From Budorcas taxicolor (Eukaryota > Chordata > Mammalia > Artiodactyla > Bovidae), in contig NC_068934.1 in NCBI RefSeq assembly GCF_023091745.1, positions 51,893,175 to 51,957,174 of the forward strand: a stretch of 64,000 nt of DNA. The letters are read 5' to 3'. The first letter of the stretch is position 1, and the number at the start of each line of letters is the position of its first letter. The notes under the pieces were generated by a model. It did no database searches. It was not told the DNA's origin and saw only the letters and a program-made list of their open reading frames with translations. Below, in pieces: positions 47,501 through 62,500 of the stretch. The translations under genes and the position numbers were made by a program.

Positions 47501-50500
47501 TTTTATCTAAAATATTGCCAGGATTGAAAGAGACACGTGTATCCCAATGTTCATCTCAGCACTGTTTATAATAGCCAAGACATGGAAACAACCTAGATGT
47601 CCATCAGCAGATGAATAGATAAGAAAGCTGTGGTACATATACACAATGGAGTATTACTCGGCCATTAAAAAGAATACATTTGAATCAGTTTTAATGAGGT
47701 GGATGAAACTAGAGCCGATTATACAGAGTGAAGTAAGCCAAAAAGAAAAACACCAATACAGTATACTAATGCATATATATGGAATTTAGAAAGACGGTAA
47801 CGATAACCCTGTATGCAAGACAGCAAAAGAGACACAGATATATAGAACAGTCTTTTGGACTCTGTAGGAGAGGGAGAGGGTGCGATGATTTGGGAGTGAC
47901 ATTGAAACATGTATAATATCATATAAGAAACAAATCACCAGTCTAGGTTTGATGCAGGATATGGGATGCTTGGGGCTGGTGCACTGGGATGACCCAGAGG
48001 GATGGTATGGGGAGGGAGGTGGGAGGGGGGTTCAGGATTGGGAACACATGTACACCCGTGATGGATTCATGTTGATGTATGGCAAAACCAATACAATACT
48101 GTAAAGTAAAAAATAAATAAATAAATAATTTTTTAAAAAGAAAAGCGAAAATAAAATAAAATAAAATATTTCATGGGGCATAGTTCTAATTAAAAATTTA
48201 CCTTTTTAACTTGAAGTTCAAATTTAATTAGGCACACTATTTTTACATGCTAAAACCAGCAATCCTAAAGACAGAGGACAGCAAAGAATCTTCTTCTGGG
48301 AATTCTGTCTTTTGAGGTCTTTCCATCCTTACTAATAAGACTTAACAAATATGATGCAAACAGAATTGATACAAAAACATTATCCCTACAGAGAAAACAT
48401 CTGAAAGTGAGCTAGCCTCCATTACAATCTGTGATTATAGGTATGACTTTGCAAGAAAATTATGTGATACAGAAGATATGGACATTTTTCATTTTTTTAA
48501 CTGATATTGGAGAGGAATGGGAAGCAAATTCACCTCCACAACTTCGTAAAGAAAAAGCAGCATGGTTACTCTAGTTTAAATTAAGTCAGATTGGATCCGT
48601 TCAGTTCAGTTCAGTCACTCAATCGTGTCCGACTTTTCATGACCCCAAGGACCACAGCACACCAGGCCTCCGTGTCCATCATCAACTCCTGGAGTCTGCT
48701 CAAACTCATGTCCATTGAGTTGGTGATGCCATCCAACCATCTCATCCTCTGTTGTCCCTTTCTCAAACCGCCCTCAATCTTTCCCAGCACCAGGGTCTTT
48801 TCAAATGAGTCAGCTCTTCGCATCAGGTGGCCAAAGTATTGAAATTTCAGCTTCAACATCAGTCCTTCCATTGAACACCCAGGACTGACCTCCTTTAGGA
48901 TGGACTGGTTGGATCTCCTTGCAGTCCAAGGGACTCTCCAGAGTCTTCTCCAACACCACAGTTCAAAAGCATCAATTCTTTGGCGCTCAGCTTTCTTCAC
49001 AGCCCAACTCTCACATCCATACATGACCACTGGAAAAACCATAGTCTTGACTAGACAGACCTTTGTTGGCAAAGTAATGTCTCTGGTTTTGAATATGCTA
49101 TCTAGGTTGGTCATAACTTTCCTTCCAAGGAGTAAGCATCTTTTAATTTCATGGCTGCAATCACCATCTACAGTGATTTTGGAGCTCCCAAAGATAAAGT
49201 CAGCCACTGTTTCCACTGTTTCCCCATCTATTTCCTATGAAATGATGGGACCGGATGCCATGATCTTCGTTTTCTGAATGTCGAGCTTTAAGCCAACTTT
49301 TTCACTCTTCTCTTTCACTTTCATCAAGAGGTTCTTTAGTTCTTCTTCATTTTCTGCCAGACGCATGGTGTCATCTGCATATCTGAGGTTATTGATATTT
49401 CTCCCGGCAATCTTGATTCCAGCTTGTGCTTCCTCCAGCCCAGCGTTTCTCATGATGTACTCTGCATAAAAGTTAAATAAGCAGGGTGACAATATACAGC
49501 CTTGACGTACTCCTTTTCCTATTTGGAATCAGTCTGTTGGCCCATGTCGAGTTTTAACTGTTGCTTCCTGACCTGCATACAGGTTTCTCAAGAGGCAGGT
49601 CAGGTGCTCTGGTATTCCCATCTCTTTCAGAATTTTCCACAGGTTATTGTGATCCACACAGTCAAAGGCTTTGGCATAGTCAATAAAGCAGAAATAGATG
49701 TTTTTCTGGAACTCTCTTGTTTTTTCAGTGATCCAGCAGATGTTGGCAATTTAATCTCTGGTTCCTCTGCCTTTTCTAAATCCAGCTTGAACATCTGGAA
49801 GTTCACGGTTCATGTATTGCTGAAGCCTGGCTTGGAGAATTTTGAGCATTGCTTTATTAGCGTGTGAGATGAGTGCAATTGTGTGGTAGTTTGAGCATTC
49901 TTTGGCATTGCCTTTCTTTGGGATTGGAATGAAAACCGACCTTTTCCAGTCCTGTAGCTACTGCTGAGTTTTCCAAATTTGCTGCCATATTGAGTGCAGC
50001 ACTTTCACAGCATCATCTTTTGAGATTTGAAATAGCTCAGATTGGATGGTTTTTATCATTTGTTCTATGCACACTCTGAGAGTCCCTTGGACTGCAAGGA
50101 GATCAAACAAATCAATCTTAAAGGGAATCAACCCTGAATACTCATTGGAAGGTCTGATGCTGAAGCTGAAGCTCGAATACTCTGGCCACCTGATACAAAC
50201 AGCTGACTCACTGGAAAAGCCCCTGATGCTGGGAAAGATTGAAGACAGAAGGAGAAGAGGATTACAGAGGATGAGATGGTTGGATGGAATCACCAATGCA
50301 ATGAACATGAACTTGGGCAAAGTTCAGGAGATGGAAGGGGACAGGGAGGCCTGGTGTGCTGCAGTCCATGGGGTCGCAGAGGCAAACACAACTTGGCAAC
50401 TGAACAGCATGCACAACTTTGCCCTTCTCTTTAAAAAGACTTAGAGTTATCGTTACCATCTTACTAAATTCCATATATATGAATGGCAATTACACCCCTC

Positions 50501-53500
50501 TCCCTAAGAAGGCTGTTCAGAAGATTATTGTCTGAAAATGACTCTCCCTCAGAGAAATGATTACAGATATATTAATAATATAGTGAGGTGAGTTCATTTA
50601 GACTGGAGGATGTAGTCTCTCTCAGGCTCATCCATTATGTCACTACATCCTCATGACAATTCTACAGAGTATGTGGGGACTGCTTCCTTGTTACACAGAT
50701 GATAAAATCAAGGCAGCTATAAGTAACTCTCTTCTGTAGCCAGATTCCATCATAACTGGTAGGAGCAGGAGTGATTCCCATCTGTGTGAGACTTTGGCAT
50801 ACATAAAACACTTAAGGGCCCTTATTTTAGAAAAATGACACATTATGAGGAGACATTTCTTATGCCCTTAAGAGAATCTTGGCAAAGGCCTGCACAAGTA
50901 AGGATCCCTCATGTTTCAGCTTCATGAGCTCCCTGGTAAATTTGCCTCTGGTTGAGAAGGGAGTCAATATGACTCCAGCCTGCAATCTCAATAGTGAAGG
51001 TAAACGCCACAGAGAGGTCATCTCATTTTTCCCTAGTTATGGCACAAGAGAATGTAAATTTATAAATTTTGGTATAATCCAACAAGCAGTAGGCATCAGA
51101 CTGGAGGGGAAAGTCATCTCTGGACAAAGGCTATGTGCAAAAAGGACAAGTGAAAGTTGACTACACTTTTGTCCTACTCTTCTTTTTTAGGTGGCTGATA
51201 GAATCTGCTCGGTGGTTGATTACCATAGACAAACCCAAAAAGGGCTTAAAGGAACTTCAAAAAGCAGCCCACAGAAACGGAAGGAAGAATACTGGAGATA
51301 CCCTAACCATGGAGGTGAGGAGGCTGGGAGTTGGTTACAGAATGCAAGAAAAACATATATGTTATTCTTTAAATTATTTATATGTCATATATATCATTCA
51401 TATCCATAACAGGAAGGGAAAGCAAGATCACAGTGGTGGTTATGAGGCTTCTTACCTCACTGTCCTATTTCTCAACGAGTATCAATGTCGTTTGTGTTGG
51501 CATTGGCTGAGAACACGTTGCTGCTAAAAGTAGACACAGATGTTTTACTTAACAGAGGAAAAGATCACTAATTATTAACAAGTGGAAAGACTGAGCATCG
51601 GCCACACATTAACTTGGTAAGAGAAAGTAACCAAAACTAATTTATTCTTTCCAGTTCAATGTTTTGATAGCCTTTTTTCAGGGCAACAAGACCAGAAAGA
51701 AGGTTCCACGACTGTGCAAAATAGAGCATACGGAACTTCATATTTCTGTTCATTCACTCACAAACACTTTGATCCATGAAATCTACTGAGTGCTTACCTA
51801 TGGCAAGTTTGGTTCTATCCCTGGAAATATGACAGTGAACACAACAATACAAATCTCTGTTTTGTGAAATTGACAGTCAACTTACCACAAGTCTCAAGGG
51901 TAGAACTGAATAGGTATGCCTCAAAGAAGTGATTTTCTTTTTTATTTTCCTTCCTAGGTAAGTAAAACATTGTAGACCATTAAGTGATTCATTCATCATA
52001 TCATGCACATACATAAAATACTTATCAAAAGATTACAGTGTGTGAGACACGTTACTTGGTCATGAATAACAGAATAAGCCAGGATTCCAGCCTTCCAGAA
52101 TCTTTCATATAGATATGAGGGGGAAAATAACAGATATTTTTAAGTCTAAATATTGCAATGACAGGGGACAGAAAGATTTCTATTGAAGACCCTGAAAAAA
52201 GAGTCTACCTTCATTTTCTGGGAAAAAATAATAATTAGCTGGTTCAGGAAGAGAAATGCAACATTTTTGGAAGCATATTCAATGACATATCTAATGAAAA
52301 TTTTTATACTCCCCAAAGAATGCAGAGGCTCTTTTTAAAAGAGATTTGAATAAGGAGAAACAAAATGCTTCTGAGAGTTAAGATTCGACTGAAGATGGGG
52401 GAAAGTAATCAAAGGATGCTCAGTTGTGTCTGACTCTTTGCAATTCCATGGACTGTAGCCTGTCAGGTTCCTCTGTCCACGAGCTATTCCTGGCAAGAAT
52501 ACCAGAGTGGGTTGCCATTTCCTTCTCCAGGGGATCTTCCTGACCCAGGGATTGAAGCTGTGTCTCTTACATCTCCTGCTTTAGCAGGTGGGTTCTTTAC
52601 CACTGAGCCACCTGGAAAGAAATCAAAATTTCTCCCATAATGAAGTCATTACACAGGGATAATACCCCTGAGGGTCCTTGATATGTTGGAGAATGTTGGT
52701 ACACACTTCTGAAATAAAAAGAAAACCTCTAAATTGGTATTGACCTATGATTCTTTTAAAACTGCATTGATATAACCCTCATACAAAATTAAATTGTACT
52801 AACTTACTTCTGAGGAACTATCTTTATAGTCAAGCCCAAATCTAACATTTTGCCTACCAGTTTGGCCCAGTACAGAGAATGAAAGATTTGATCTTACAAG
52901 GGCCAGGTACATAACAAAAATAAGTGATACAAGCAGGAAGTAAGACAAGAATAAAGCATTATCAAAGTGAAAGGCAGCTGACAATCACCTCAGTGCCAGG
53001 GGAAGAAAGGGAGATTTGCACAAGAGAAACAACTGAAACTTGGTTTACAAAATGGATTCACTGCATGAATGACTAGTCAATATTGTTTAATTTTATTTTT
53101 TTTATTTTGTAAAAATAATTTAGAAATTTGTTGTCTTAATCTTGTTTTAACTTCATCTGATGAATTGCCTGACACACAAACTTCAATCATTACTTAAATT
53201 TGTTCCACTTATATCCACTCAAATGTCATTTTATCTTTTAACAAGAGTATAATTGTTTTACAATATTGTGTTAGTTTCTGCTGTACAATGAAGTGAACCA
53301 GCTATATGTATACATATATACCCTCCATCTTGGACCTCCCTCCCACCTTCCATCCTTCCCACTCATCTAGATTATCACAGGCACCCTGTGCTATGCAGCT
53401 ATCTATTTTATACATGGTAGTGTATATATCTCAATCCTAATCTCCCAATTCATCCACCCTCCCCTTCCTCTACTGTGTACATATGTCTGTCTTCTACATC

Positions 53501-56500
53501 TGCATCTGTATTCCTGCACTGTGAATAAATTTATCTGTACCATTTTTCTATATTTCACATATATGCATTATTGATTACTCCAGTCTTGAATGTCTGACAG
53601 CCCAGTATATAACACATCTCCTTTCCCCAAAACACATACAACTTAGGTACAATTTTAAGATCACAGAAAGATAGAAAGCAAAATCTTTGTTTTTCACTCC
53701 AGTGAAAATTGAAATAATAGATGTGACTTTAAATATCTAGCAGCAGAGTGTCATCAGCAAGATGAAGGGCTAGGAGAGGCCAACACTTGTCTTCCCCTTA
53801 AAAACAATAAATAAACAGCTTGTTGTTGCTGTTTAGCCACTAAGTTGTGTATAACTCTTTTGCAACCCCATGGACTATAGCCCACCAGGCCCCTCTGTCT
53901 GTCTGTAGGTTTCCCAGGAAACAATGCTGGATTGGATTGCCATTTCCTTCTCCAGGGGATCTTCCTGACCCACATTCCCTGCATTGACGGGCAGATTCTT
54001 TACACTGAGCCACCAGGGAAGCCCAAAATAAACAATTACCAACTGAAAAAAACAGCTCTGGAAAAGGCTGGAAAACAAAGATGGTGTGATCACTCACCTA
54101 GAGCAAGACATCCTGGAATGTGAAGTCAAGTGGGCCTTAGAAAGAATCACTATGAACAAAGCTAGTGGAGGTGATGGAATTCCAGTTGAGCTGTTTCAAA
54201 TCCTAGAAGATGATGCTGTGAAAGTGCTACACTCAATATGCCAGCAAATTTGGAAAACTCAGCAGTGGCCACAGGACTGGAAAAGGTCAGTTTTCACTCC
54301 AATGCCAAAGAAAGGCAATGACAAAGAATGCTCAAACTACCGCACAATTGCACTCATCTCACATGCTAATAAAGCAATGCTCAAAATTCTCCAAGCCAGG
54401 CTTCAGCAATACGTGAACCATGAACTTCCAGATGTTCAAGCTGGTTTTAGAAAAGGCAGAGGAACCAGAGGTCAAATTGCCAACATCTGCTGGATCACTG
54501 AAAAAACAAGAGAGTTCCAGAAAAACATCTATTTCTCTTTTATTGACTGTACCAAAGCCTTTGACTGTGTGGATCACAACAACCTGTGGAAAATTCTGAA
54601 AGAGATGGGAATACCAGAGCACCTGACCTGCCTCTTGAGAAACCTATATGCAGGTCAGGAAGCAACAGTTAGAACTGGACATGGGCCAACAGACTGGTTC
54701 CAAATAGGAAAAGAAGTATGTCAAGGCTGTATATTGTCACCCTGCTTATTTAACTTTTATGCAGAGTACATCATGAGAAATGCTGGGCTGGAAGAAGCAC
54801 AAGCTGGAATCAACATTGCCGGGAGAAATATCAATAACCTCAGATATGCAGATGACACCACCCTTATGGCAGAAAGTGAAGAGGAACTAAAAAGCCTCTT
54901 GATGAAAGTGAAAGAAGAGAGTGAAAAAGTTGGCTTAAAGCTCAACATTCAGAAAACGAAGATCATGGCATCCAGTCCCATCACTTCATGGGAAATAGAT
55001 GGGGAAACAGTGGAAATAGTGGCTGCCTTTATTTTGGTTGGGGGGGGAGGGGGGCTCCAAAATCACTGTAGATGGTGATGGCAGCCATGAAATTAAAAGA
55101 TGCTTACTCCTTGGAAGGAAAGTTATGACCAACCTAGATAGCATATTCAAAAGCAGAGACATTACTTTGCCAACAAAGGTCCATCTAGTCAAGGCTATGG
55201 GTTTTCCTGTGGTCATGTATGGATGTGAAAGGAGTCGGACTGTGAAGAAAGCTGAGCGCCAAAGAATTGAAGCTTTTGAATTGTGGTGTTGGAGAAGACT
55301 CTGGAGAGTCCCTTGGACTGCAAGGAGATCCAACCAGTCCATCCTAAAGGAGATCAGCCCTGGGTGTTCTTTGGATGGAATGATGCTAAAGCTGAAACTC
55401 CAATACTTTGGCCACCTCATGTGAAGAGTTGATTCATTGGAAAAGACTCTGATGCTGAGAGGGACTGGGGGCAGGAGGAAAAGGGGATAACAGAGGATGA
55501 GATGGTTGAATGGCATCACCGACTCAATGGACATGAGTTTAAGTGATCTCCGGGAGTTGGTGATGGACAGGGAGGCCTGGCATGTTGCAATTCGTGAGGT
55601 CGAAAATAGTCGGACATGACTGAGCAACTGAACTGTTTGACTGGTAAGGACAAAACAGCAGAAACGCAAAAGTCAAAAGGATATCTGCATAGAAGAAGTG
55701 CAGGAAACATTTTAGCTGCATCACCCCGTGCTCCAATCCAGAGTAGCTTGGTGACAGGAGGAGTCCCCGTGCAGGGATCTTACCCTATGAGGAAATGGAG
55801 AGCAAGATACTTCTGCAAGCCTCAACCCTCATGGACTTTTACAGACTTTGCTTCTGAGGACTCACATAGGCTTCACCTATGCTGATCAGACGTCAGAGAT
55901 ACCTGGAGTCCTAGATACTGCATTTCTTCTCCAAGGCTGGCACTGTCACTGTGGTGAGACCTTTCCCCAGGAACCCCAGTCACTGCTTTGTCCAGCTCTC
56001 TGTGATCAAGATTCCACAGAATTAAATATCCTTTCATGACATAAATTCTCAAAAAATCAGGTATAGAGGCAATGTACCTAAATATGATAAAGGCCATATA
56101 GGACAAACCCATAGCTAACATCTACTCAATGGTGAAAAGTTAAAAGCCTTTCTTTAAGACCAAGAACAAGACAAAGATGCCCACACTCATCATTTCTATT
56201 CAACATAGTTTGAAATCCTCACCATAATAATTAGGCAAAAAATAAATAAATAAAGCCATCCAGGTCAGAAAGGAATAAATAAAATCAATTCTGCTTGCAA
56301 ATGATATGATCTTATGTACAGTGTTGACATGAAACAGACTGCTTGATATTTCTCCAGTAAAAATGGGTTTATTCAGGATCAATAGAGAATTGCATTTCAG
56401 GTGAGCAACCATGGTGAGCCATATGCAAGCTGTGCATAGCAAGGGAAAGAAAACACCTTTATAGGTAGGAAAAAGCAGTTAGGAAATCTTTTATAGTTAA

Positions 56501-59500
56501 CAGAGAGTCCATAGCTTCATTGGTTTGTCCTTGCCAGGAAAGAAAAGGAGTCTTTCTTCTTCCTGTTGGGCTCTACTACTATCACAAGACATAGAAGCTC
56601 CCCCTTCTAATCTCTTGATTCTATTTAATTGAAGTTTCTGTTTATTAAGTTTATACAATAGAAAATCCTAACAATTCCATATAAAAAGCCTGTTAGAACT
56701 GATAAGCAAATTCAGTAAAGTTGAAGGATAAAAAATCAATATTAAAAATTAATTATATTTCTATACACTAACAACCAACTATATGAAAGAGAAATTAGGA
56801 AAGCAAACCCATTTACAATAGTAAAAAAACAATAAAATACTTAGGAATAATTTAAGCAAGGAGGTGAATATTTTCTGTATACCGAAAACTATAAAATACT
56901 AATGAAAGAAACTGAAGACAAAAATAAATGGAAAGATATTCCATTATTGGATTGGAGTAATTAATATTATGAAAGATTCATACTATCCCAAGTAATATAC
57001 AATCTCTCCCCAAGCAATCTCTATCAAAATTCAAATGCATTTCTCTTTGAAGTAGAAAAAACTATCCTAAAACTTGTGCGGTACCACAAAAGACCCTGAA
57101 TAGCCAAAGCAATCCTGAAAAAGAAGAACAAAGCTGGAGGTGTCATACATCCTGATTTCAAACTATATCACAAAATTGTAATAATCAAAATAGTATGGTG
57201 CTGGCATAAAAACAGGCACAAAGGATGGTGGATCAGATAGAGAGCCCAGATACAAACCCATACATAAATGTTCAACAAGATTTTAATAAGGGAACACACA
57301 ATGAGGAAAGAATAATATCTCCAATAAATAGTATTGGGGAAATTGGATATTCATATGCAAAAGAATGAAACTGAGTCCCAGTCTTACACAACTCAAAAAA
57401 ATTAACTTCAAATAAATTAAAGATTTAAAGGTAAATCCTAAAAGCATAAATTAGAGATACCAAGGGAACATTTCATGCAAAGATGGGCTCAATAAAGGAC
57501 AGAAGTGGTGGGGACCTAACAGAAGAAGAAGATATTAAGAAGAGGTGGCAAGAATACACAGGAGAACTACATAAAAGATCTTCATGACCCATATAACCAC
57601 GATGGTGTGATAACTCACCTAGAGCCAGACATCCTGGAATGTGAAATCAAGCGGGCTTTAGGAAGTATCACTACAAACAAAGCTAGTGAAGGTGATGAAA
57701 TTCCAGTTGAGCTATTTCAAATCCTGAAAGATGACGCTGTGAAAGTGCTGCACTCAATATGGCAGCAAATTTGGATAACTCAGCAGTGGCCACAGGAATG
57801 GAAAAGGTCAGTTTTCATTTAAGTCCAAAGAAAGGCAATGCCAAAGAATGCTCAGACTACCACACAATTTCACTCATCTCACAGGCTAATAAAGCAATGC
57901 TCAAAATTCTCCAAGCCAGGCTTCAGCAATATGTGAACCATGAACTTCCAGATGTTCAAGCTGGTTTTAGAAAAGGCAGAGGAACCAGAGATCAAATTGC
58001 CAACATCTGCTGGATCATGGAAAAAGCAAGAGAGTTCCAGAAAAACATCTATTTCTGCTTTATTGACTATGCCAAAGCCTTTGACTGTGTGGATCATAAT
58101 AAACTGTGGAAAATTCTGAAAGAGATGGGAATACCAGACCACCTAACCTGCCTCTTGAGAAACCTATATGCAGGTCAGGAAGCAACAGTTAGAACCGGAC
58201 ATGGAATAACAGACTGGTTCCAAATAGGAAAAGGAGTACATCAGGGCTGTATACTGTCACCCTGCTTATTTAACTAATGTGCAGAGTACATCATGAGAAA
58301 CACTGGGCTGGAGGAAGCACAAGCTGGAATCAAGATTGCCGGGAGAAATATCAATAACCTCAGATATGCAGATGACATTACCCTTATGGTGGAAAGTGAA
58401 GAAGAACTAAAGGGCCTCTTGATGAAAGTGAAAGAGGAGAGTGAAAATGTTAAAGCTCAACATTCAGGAAACTAAAATCATGGCATCTGGTCCAATCACT
58501 TCAAGGCAAACAAATGGGGAAACAGTGGAAACAGTGTCAGACTATTTTTTTGGGCTCCAAAATCAGTACAGATGGTGACAGCAGCCATGAAAGTAAAAGA
58601 CACTTACTGCTTGGAAGGAACGTTATGACGAACCTAGACAGTGTATTTAAAAGGAGAGACATCACTGTGTCAACAAAGGGCCGTCTCGTCAAGGCTATGG
58701 TTTTTCCAATAATTATGTATGGATGTGAGAGTTGGACTATAAAGAAAGCTGAGTGCTGAAGAATTGATGCCTTTGAACTGTGGTGTTGGAGAAGACTCTT
58801 GAGAGTCCCATGGACTGCAAGGAGATACAACCAGTCCATCCTAAAGGAGATCAGTCCTGGATGTTCAATGGAAGGACTGATGTTGAAGCTGAAACTCCAG
58901 TACTTTGGCCACCTGATGCAAAGAGCTGACTCATTTGAAAAGACCCTGATGCTGGGAAAGATTGAGGGCAGGAGGAGAAGGGGACAACAGAGGATGAGAT
59001 GGTTGGATGGCATCACCGGCTCAATGGACATGGGTTTGGGTGGACTCCAGGAGTTGGTGATGGACAGGGAGGCCTGGTGTGTTGCGGTTCATGGGGTCGT
59101 GAAGAGTCGGACACAACTGAATGACTGTACTGAACTGAACTGAAAAGCATAAAACTCCTAGCAGGGAGAGGTGGTGGAAACAGGAAAAGAGCTTCTTGAC
59201 ATGAGTCTTGGCACTGTTTCTTGAATAAGACATCAAAAGCATAAGCAACAAAAGCAAAAATGAAAAGGTAGGACTGCATCAAACTAAAGAGCCTCTGCAC
59301 AGCTGAGAAAACAATGAATTGAAAAGGCAGTTTACAACTTGGGAGAAATTAATGTATGGCAAAACCACTACAATATTGTAATTAGCCTCCAGTTGAAATA
59401 AATTTATATTTTAAAAAATAATTTTCCAACCATATATCTGATTAAGGGTTAATATTAAAAATATATAAAGAAAATGTTAATTTTCTCAAAAGTGAAAATA

Positions 59501-62500
59501 ATTCAATTTTAAATGAGCAAACGATCTGAATAGACATTTTTCTAAAGAAGAAACAAATGGCCAATAGGTATGTGAAAAGGTGCTCAGCATAATTTAGGGA
59601 CATGCAAACTAAAACCCAATGAAGTATTATCTTACACCTATTGTCAAAAAGATAAAAGATAACAAATGTTCACAAGGATGTTGAAAAAGGAAAACCTTAC
59701 ACACATTGTTGATGGGAATGTAAATTGGTACAGCCATTGTGGCAAATGCTATGGTAGTTTCTCAAAAAATTAAAAACTGAACTACCATATGACCCAGCAA
59801 TTCTACTTCTGGGTGCATATCCAAAGGAAATGAAATCAGTATCTTGAAGGGAAATCTGCACATCCATATTAATTTAGAAATTTTCAGAATAGACAAAATT
59901 TAGAAATAGTCTAGACATCCTTCAAAAGTTAAATGAGTAAAGAAAGTGTGAGAGACACAGACATATGCAATGGAATATTATTCTGACTTTTAAAAATATA
60001 AGGAGATCTTCCCATTTGCAGCAATATGGATTCACCTGGAGGGCATTATGCTAAGGGAAATAAGCAAGGGAAATATTTTATGATATTATTTACATGTGCA
60101 ATCTTGAAAAAAGAACTGTTTCTTGGAAACACAGAACAGAATAGTGGTTGCAAAGGGCTAGAGAAAAGGAGAAATGGGGAGACATAGGTCAAAATGTAAA
60201 AACCTTCAGATATAAGTCTGGGAAACTAATGTACAGCATGGTGACTATAGTTAATGATAATGGTATCCAATGAATGCTTCGCTGGTAGCTCAGATGGTAA
60301 ATAATCTACCTGCAATGCAAGAGACCTGGGTTTGATCCCTGGGGTGGGAAGATCCCCAGGAGAGGGGAATGGCTACCCACTCCAGTATTCTTGCCTGGAG
60401 AATGCCATAGATGAGCCTGGTGGGCTACAGCCCATGGGATTGCAAACAGTCAGACACAACTAGTGACTAATACACTTACATCCTATGAATGAATAAAGAT
60501 GTGGTATATATGCAATGGAATATTGGCCATAAGAAATGAAATATTGTCATTTGTAGCAACATGTATGGACCCTGAAAATAGCATACTAAATGAAGTAACT
60601 CAGAGAAAGACAAATTACTTATCACTTATACACAAATTCTTAAAAATATATATATGATACAAATGAATCTATTTACAAAACAGATTCACAGACATAGAAA
60701 ACAAACTTATGGTTACCAAAGGGGAAAGGTGAGGTGGGGGGTGTAAATTATGAGCATAGAATTAATAAATACACACTATTATATATGGGCTCCCCTGATG
60801 ACGCAGGCAGTAAAAAATCTGCCTGCAATGCAGGAGACCCGGGTTAGATCTCTGGATCGGGAAGATCTCCTGGAGAAGGGAGTGACAACCCACTCTAGTA
60901 TTCTTGCCTAGAGAATCGCATGAGCAGAGGAGCCTGGTAGACTACAGTCCATGGGGTTTCAAAGAGTCAGACACAAACTGAGCAACTAACACTAACACTA
61001 ATATATATGAAATAGGTAATCAGCAAGGGTTTACTGTATACTTTATAACACAGGGAATAATATTAAGTGTTTTATAATAACCCATAATAAAAAGCAAAAC
61101 CCATATAAAAACCTGAAAATTTTTATACATATGATTATATGCATAATATATGTATAGATCACTTTGCTGTAAGTCCAAAACTAACACGATATTATAAATC
61201 AATTGTATTTCAATTAAAATTAATAAATAAAAAATTTTACTTAATAAGTTAATAAGGATCTCAGCCGTACTAAATGTAAACTGATAGGCACATTTGTGAC
61301 TACAAATCTCTGTGAGAAAGGCATTATTTTTTATTCTCCTAATATCCTAATCCTGATTCTCTGATTTATTTATCTGCTTATTCTTCTTTTGAATGACAAG
61401 GACACTGAGGCTAAAAGATATTCAATTCACCTCTCAAGGTACATACCTGGAAAATGGCAGAGCCATTGTGTAACACCAGGTAATAAAGTGTGGGCATAAA
61501 ATATACTACTGCAAGATCTCCTCTGATTTTGTCCTTAGATTTAATGCCAGGCATTTCATTCATGAAGGCACAACATGCTAGGATTTCCCTTAAAGAGGCT
61601 GACTCGTAGACCAAAGTTAAGGCTGTCACAAGAATTAGTCTCCTTCCTGAAAAAAACGTTTTTTCTACCAAGAGCAGCCAACTGAGAACCAAGCTCAGTT
61701 TCCAGACTTTCAGGCCCCTCTCATAAAAATGAAGCTTTGGACCTAAATTTAAGTAACTCTTCCTTTAATGCCTTCCTGACCTGAATCTATAATCTTGACA
61801 CCCCTTTTTATTCCCAAAAGGCAAATTGAGTCTCATGTCAAAATGCCATTGCCACTGTAAAGTTTCCCTTTAACTCCATGATTCTCCATTCATAACGCTG
61901 TACACCTGTCATTACATATTCAGTGTCTATATTTTCCAGTAGGGACAAAGGGAAGTCATCTACCTGGTCCTCTGTTGGGAACCTCACAAAGCCTACAATT
62001 GTGCGACCACTGAACAGTTTGTTTTGTTGAAGGTCCTGAGATCTGCCATGCAGGAGGAGCTGCAGGCAGCACAGACCAAACCTTCTGTGTTTGACTTGTT
62101 CCGCACACCCAACCTGCGTAAAAGGATCTGCCTCCTGTCCTTTGTGAGGTGGGCTTCACACAGTACATGAGGGATGTTAAAATAGTGGAGATGTGATTGT
62201 ATTTGTTATTTCAACATCTACAACATGCCAGAGGGACAGATTTGAAACAAAGTATGAGGAAGTTAAGAATATGGTTGCTATGTTCGGTAAAAGTGAAAAG
62301 GTTATGAAAAGGTAAGCAAAGAAGTAATTATACAATGATAAGTTCTGTTTGTCATACACCCTACCAGGCTCATCACTACAGATGCTGAGAATGTCAATCA
62401 TGGCACATGATTGGCTATAAGTTTCTTGGCTATAAGTTTCTTCACTTGTTCTAATTTTAATTAAAGTAAACCTACAAATAGTAAAATGAACAAATAGATG

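Larger units (their letters stand above)
56040..61238 (+). mobile_element. Old L1, plus strand, split by later insertions
   Basis: L1 ORF2 words on both sides of each insertion (GATGATATGAT-like FADDM site near 56300, then TTAGAACTGATAAGCAAATTC at 56694) run to a 3' end with CACTTTGCTGTAAGTCCAAA and an A-rich tail at 61238. The inserts are an LTR-like piece (56319-56662), BovB (57451-59142), a short L1 tail (59350-59422) and two SINEs. Confidence 0.78.
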
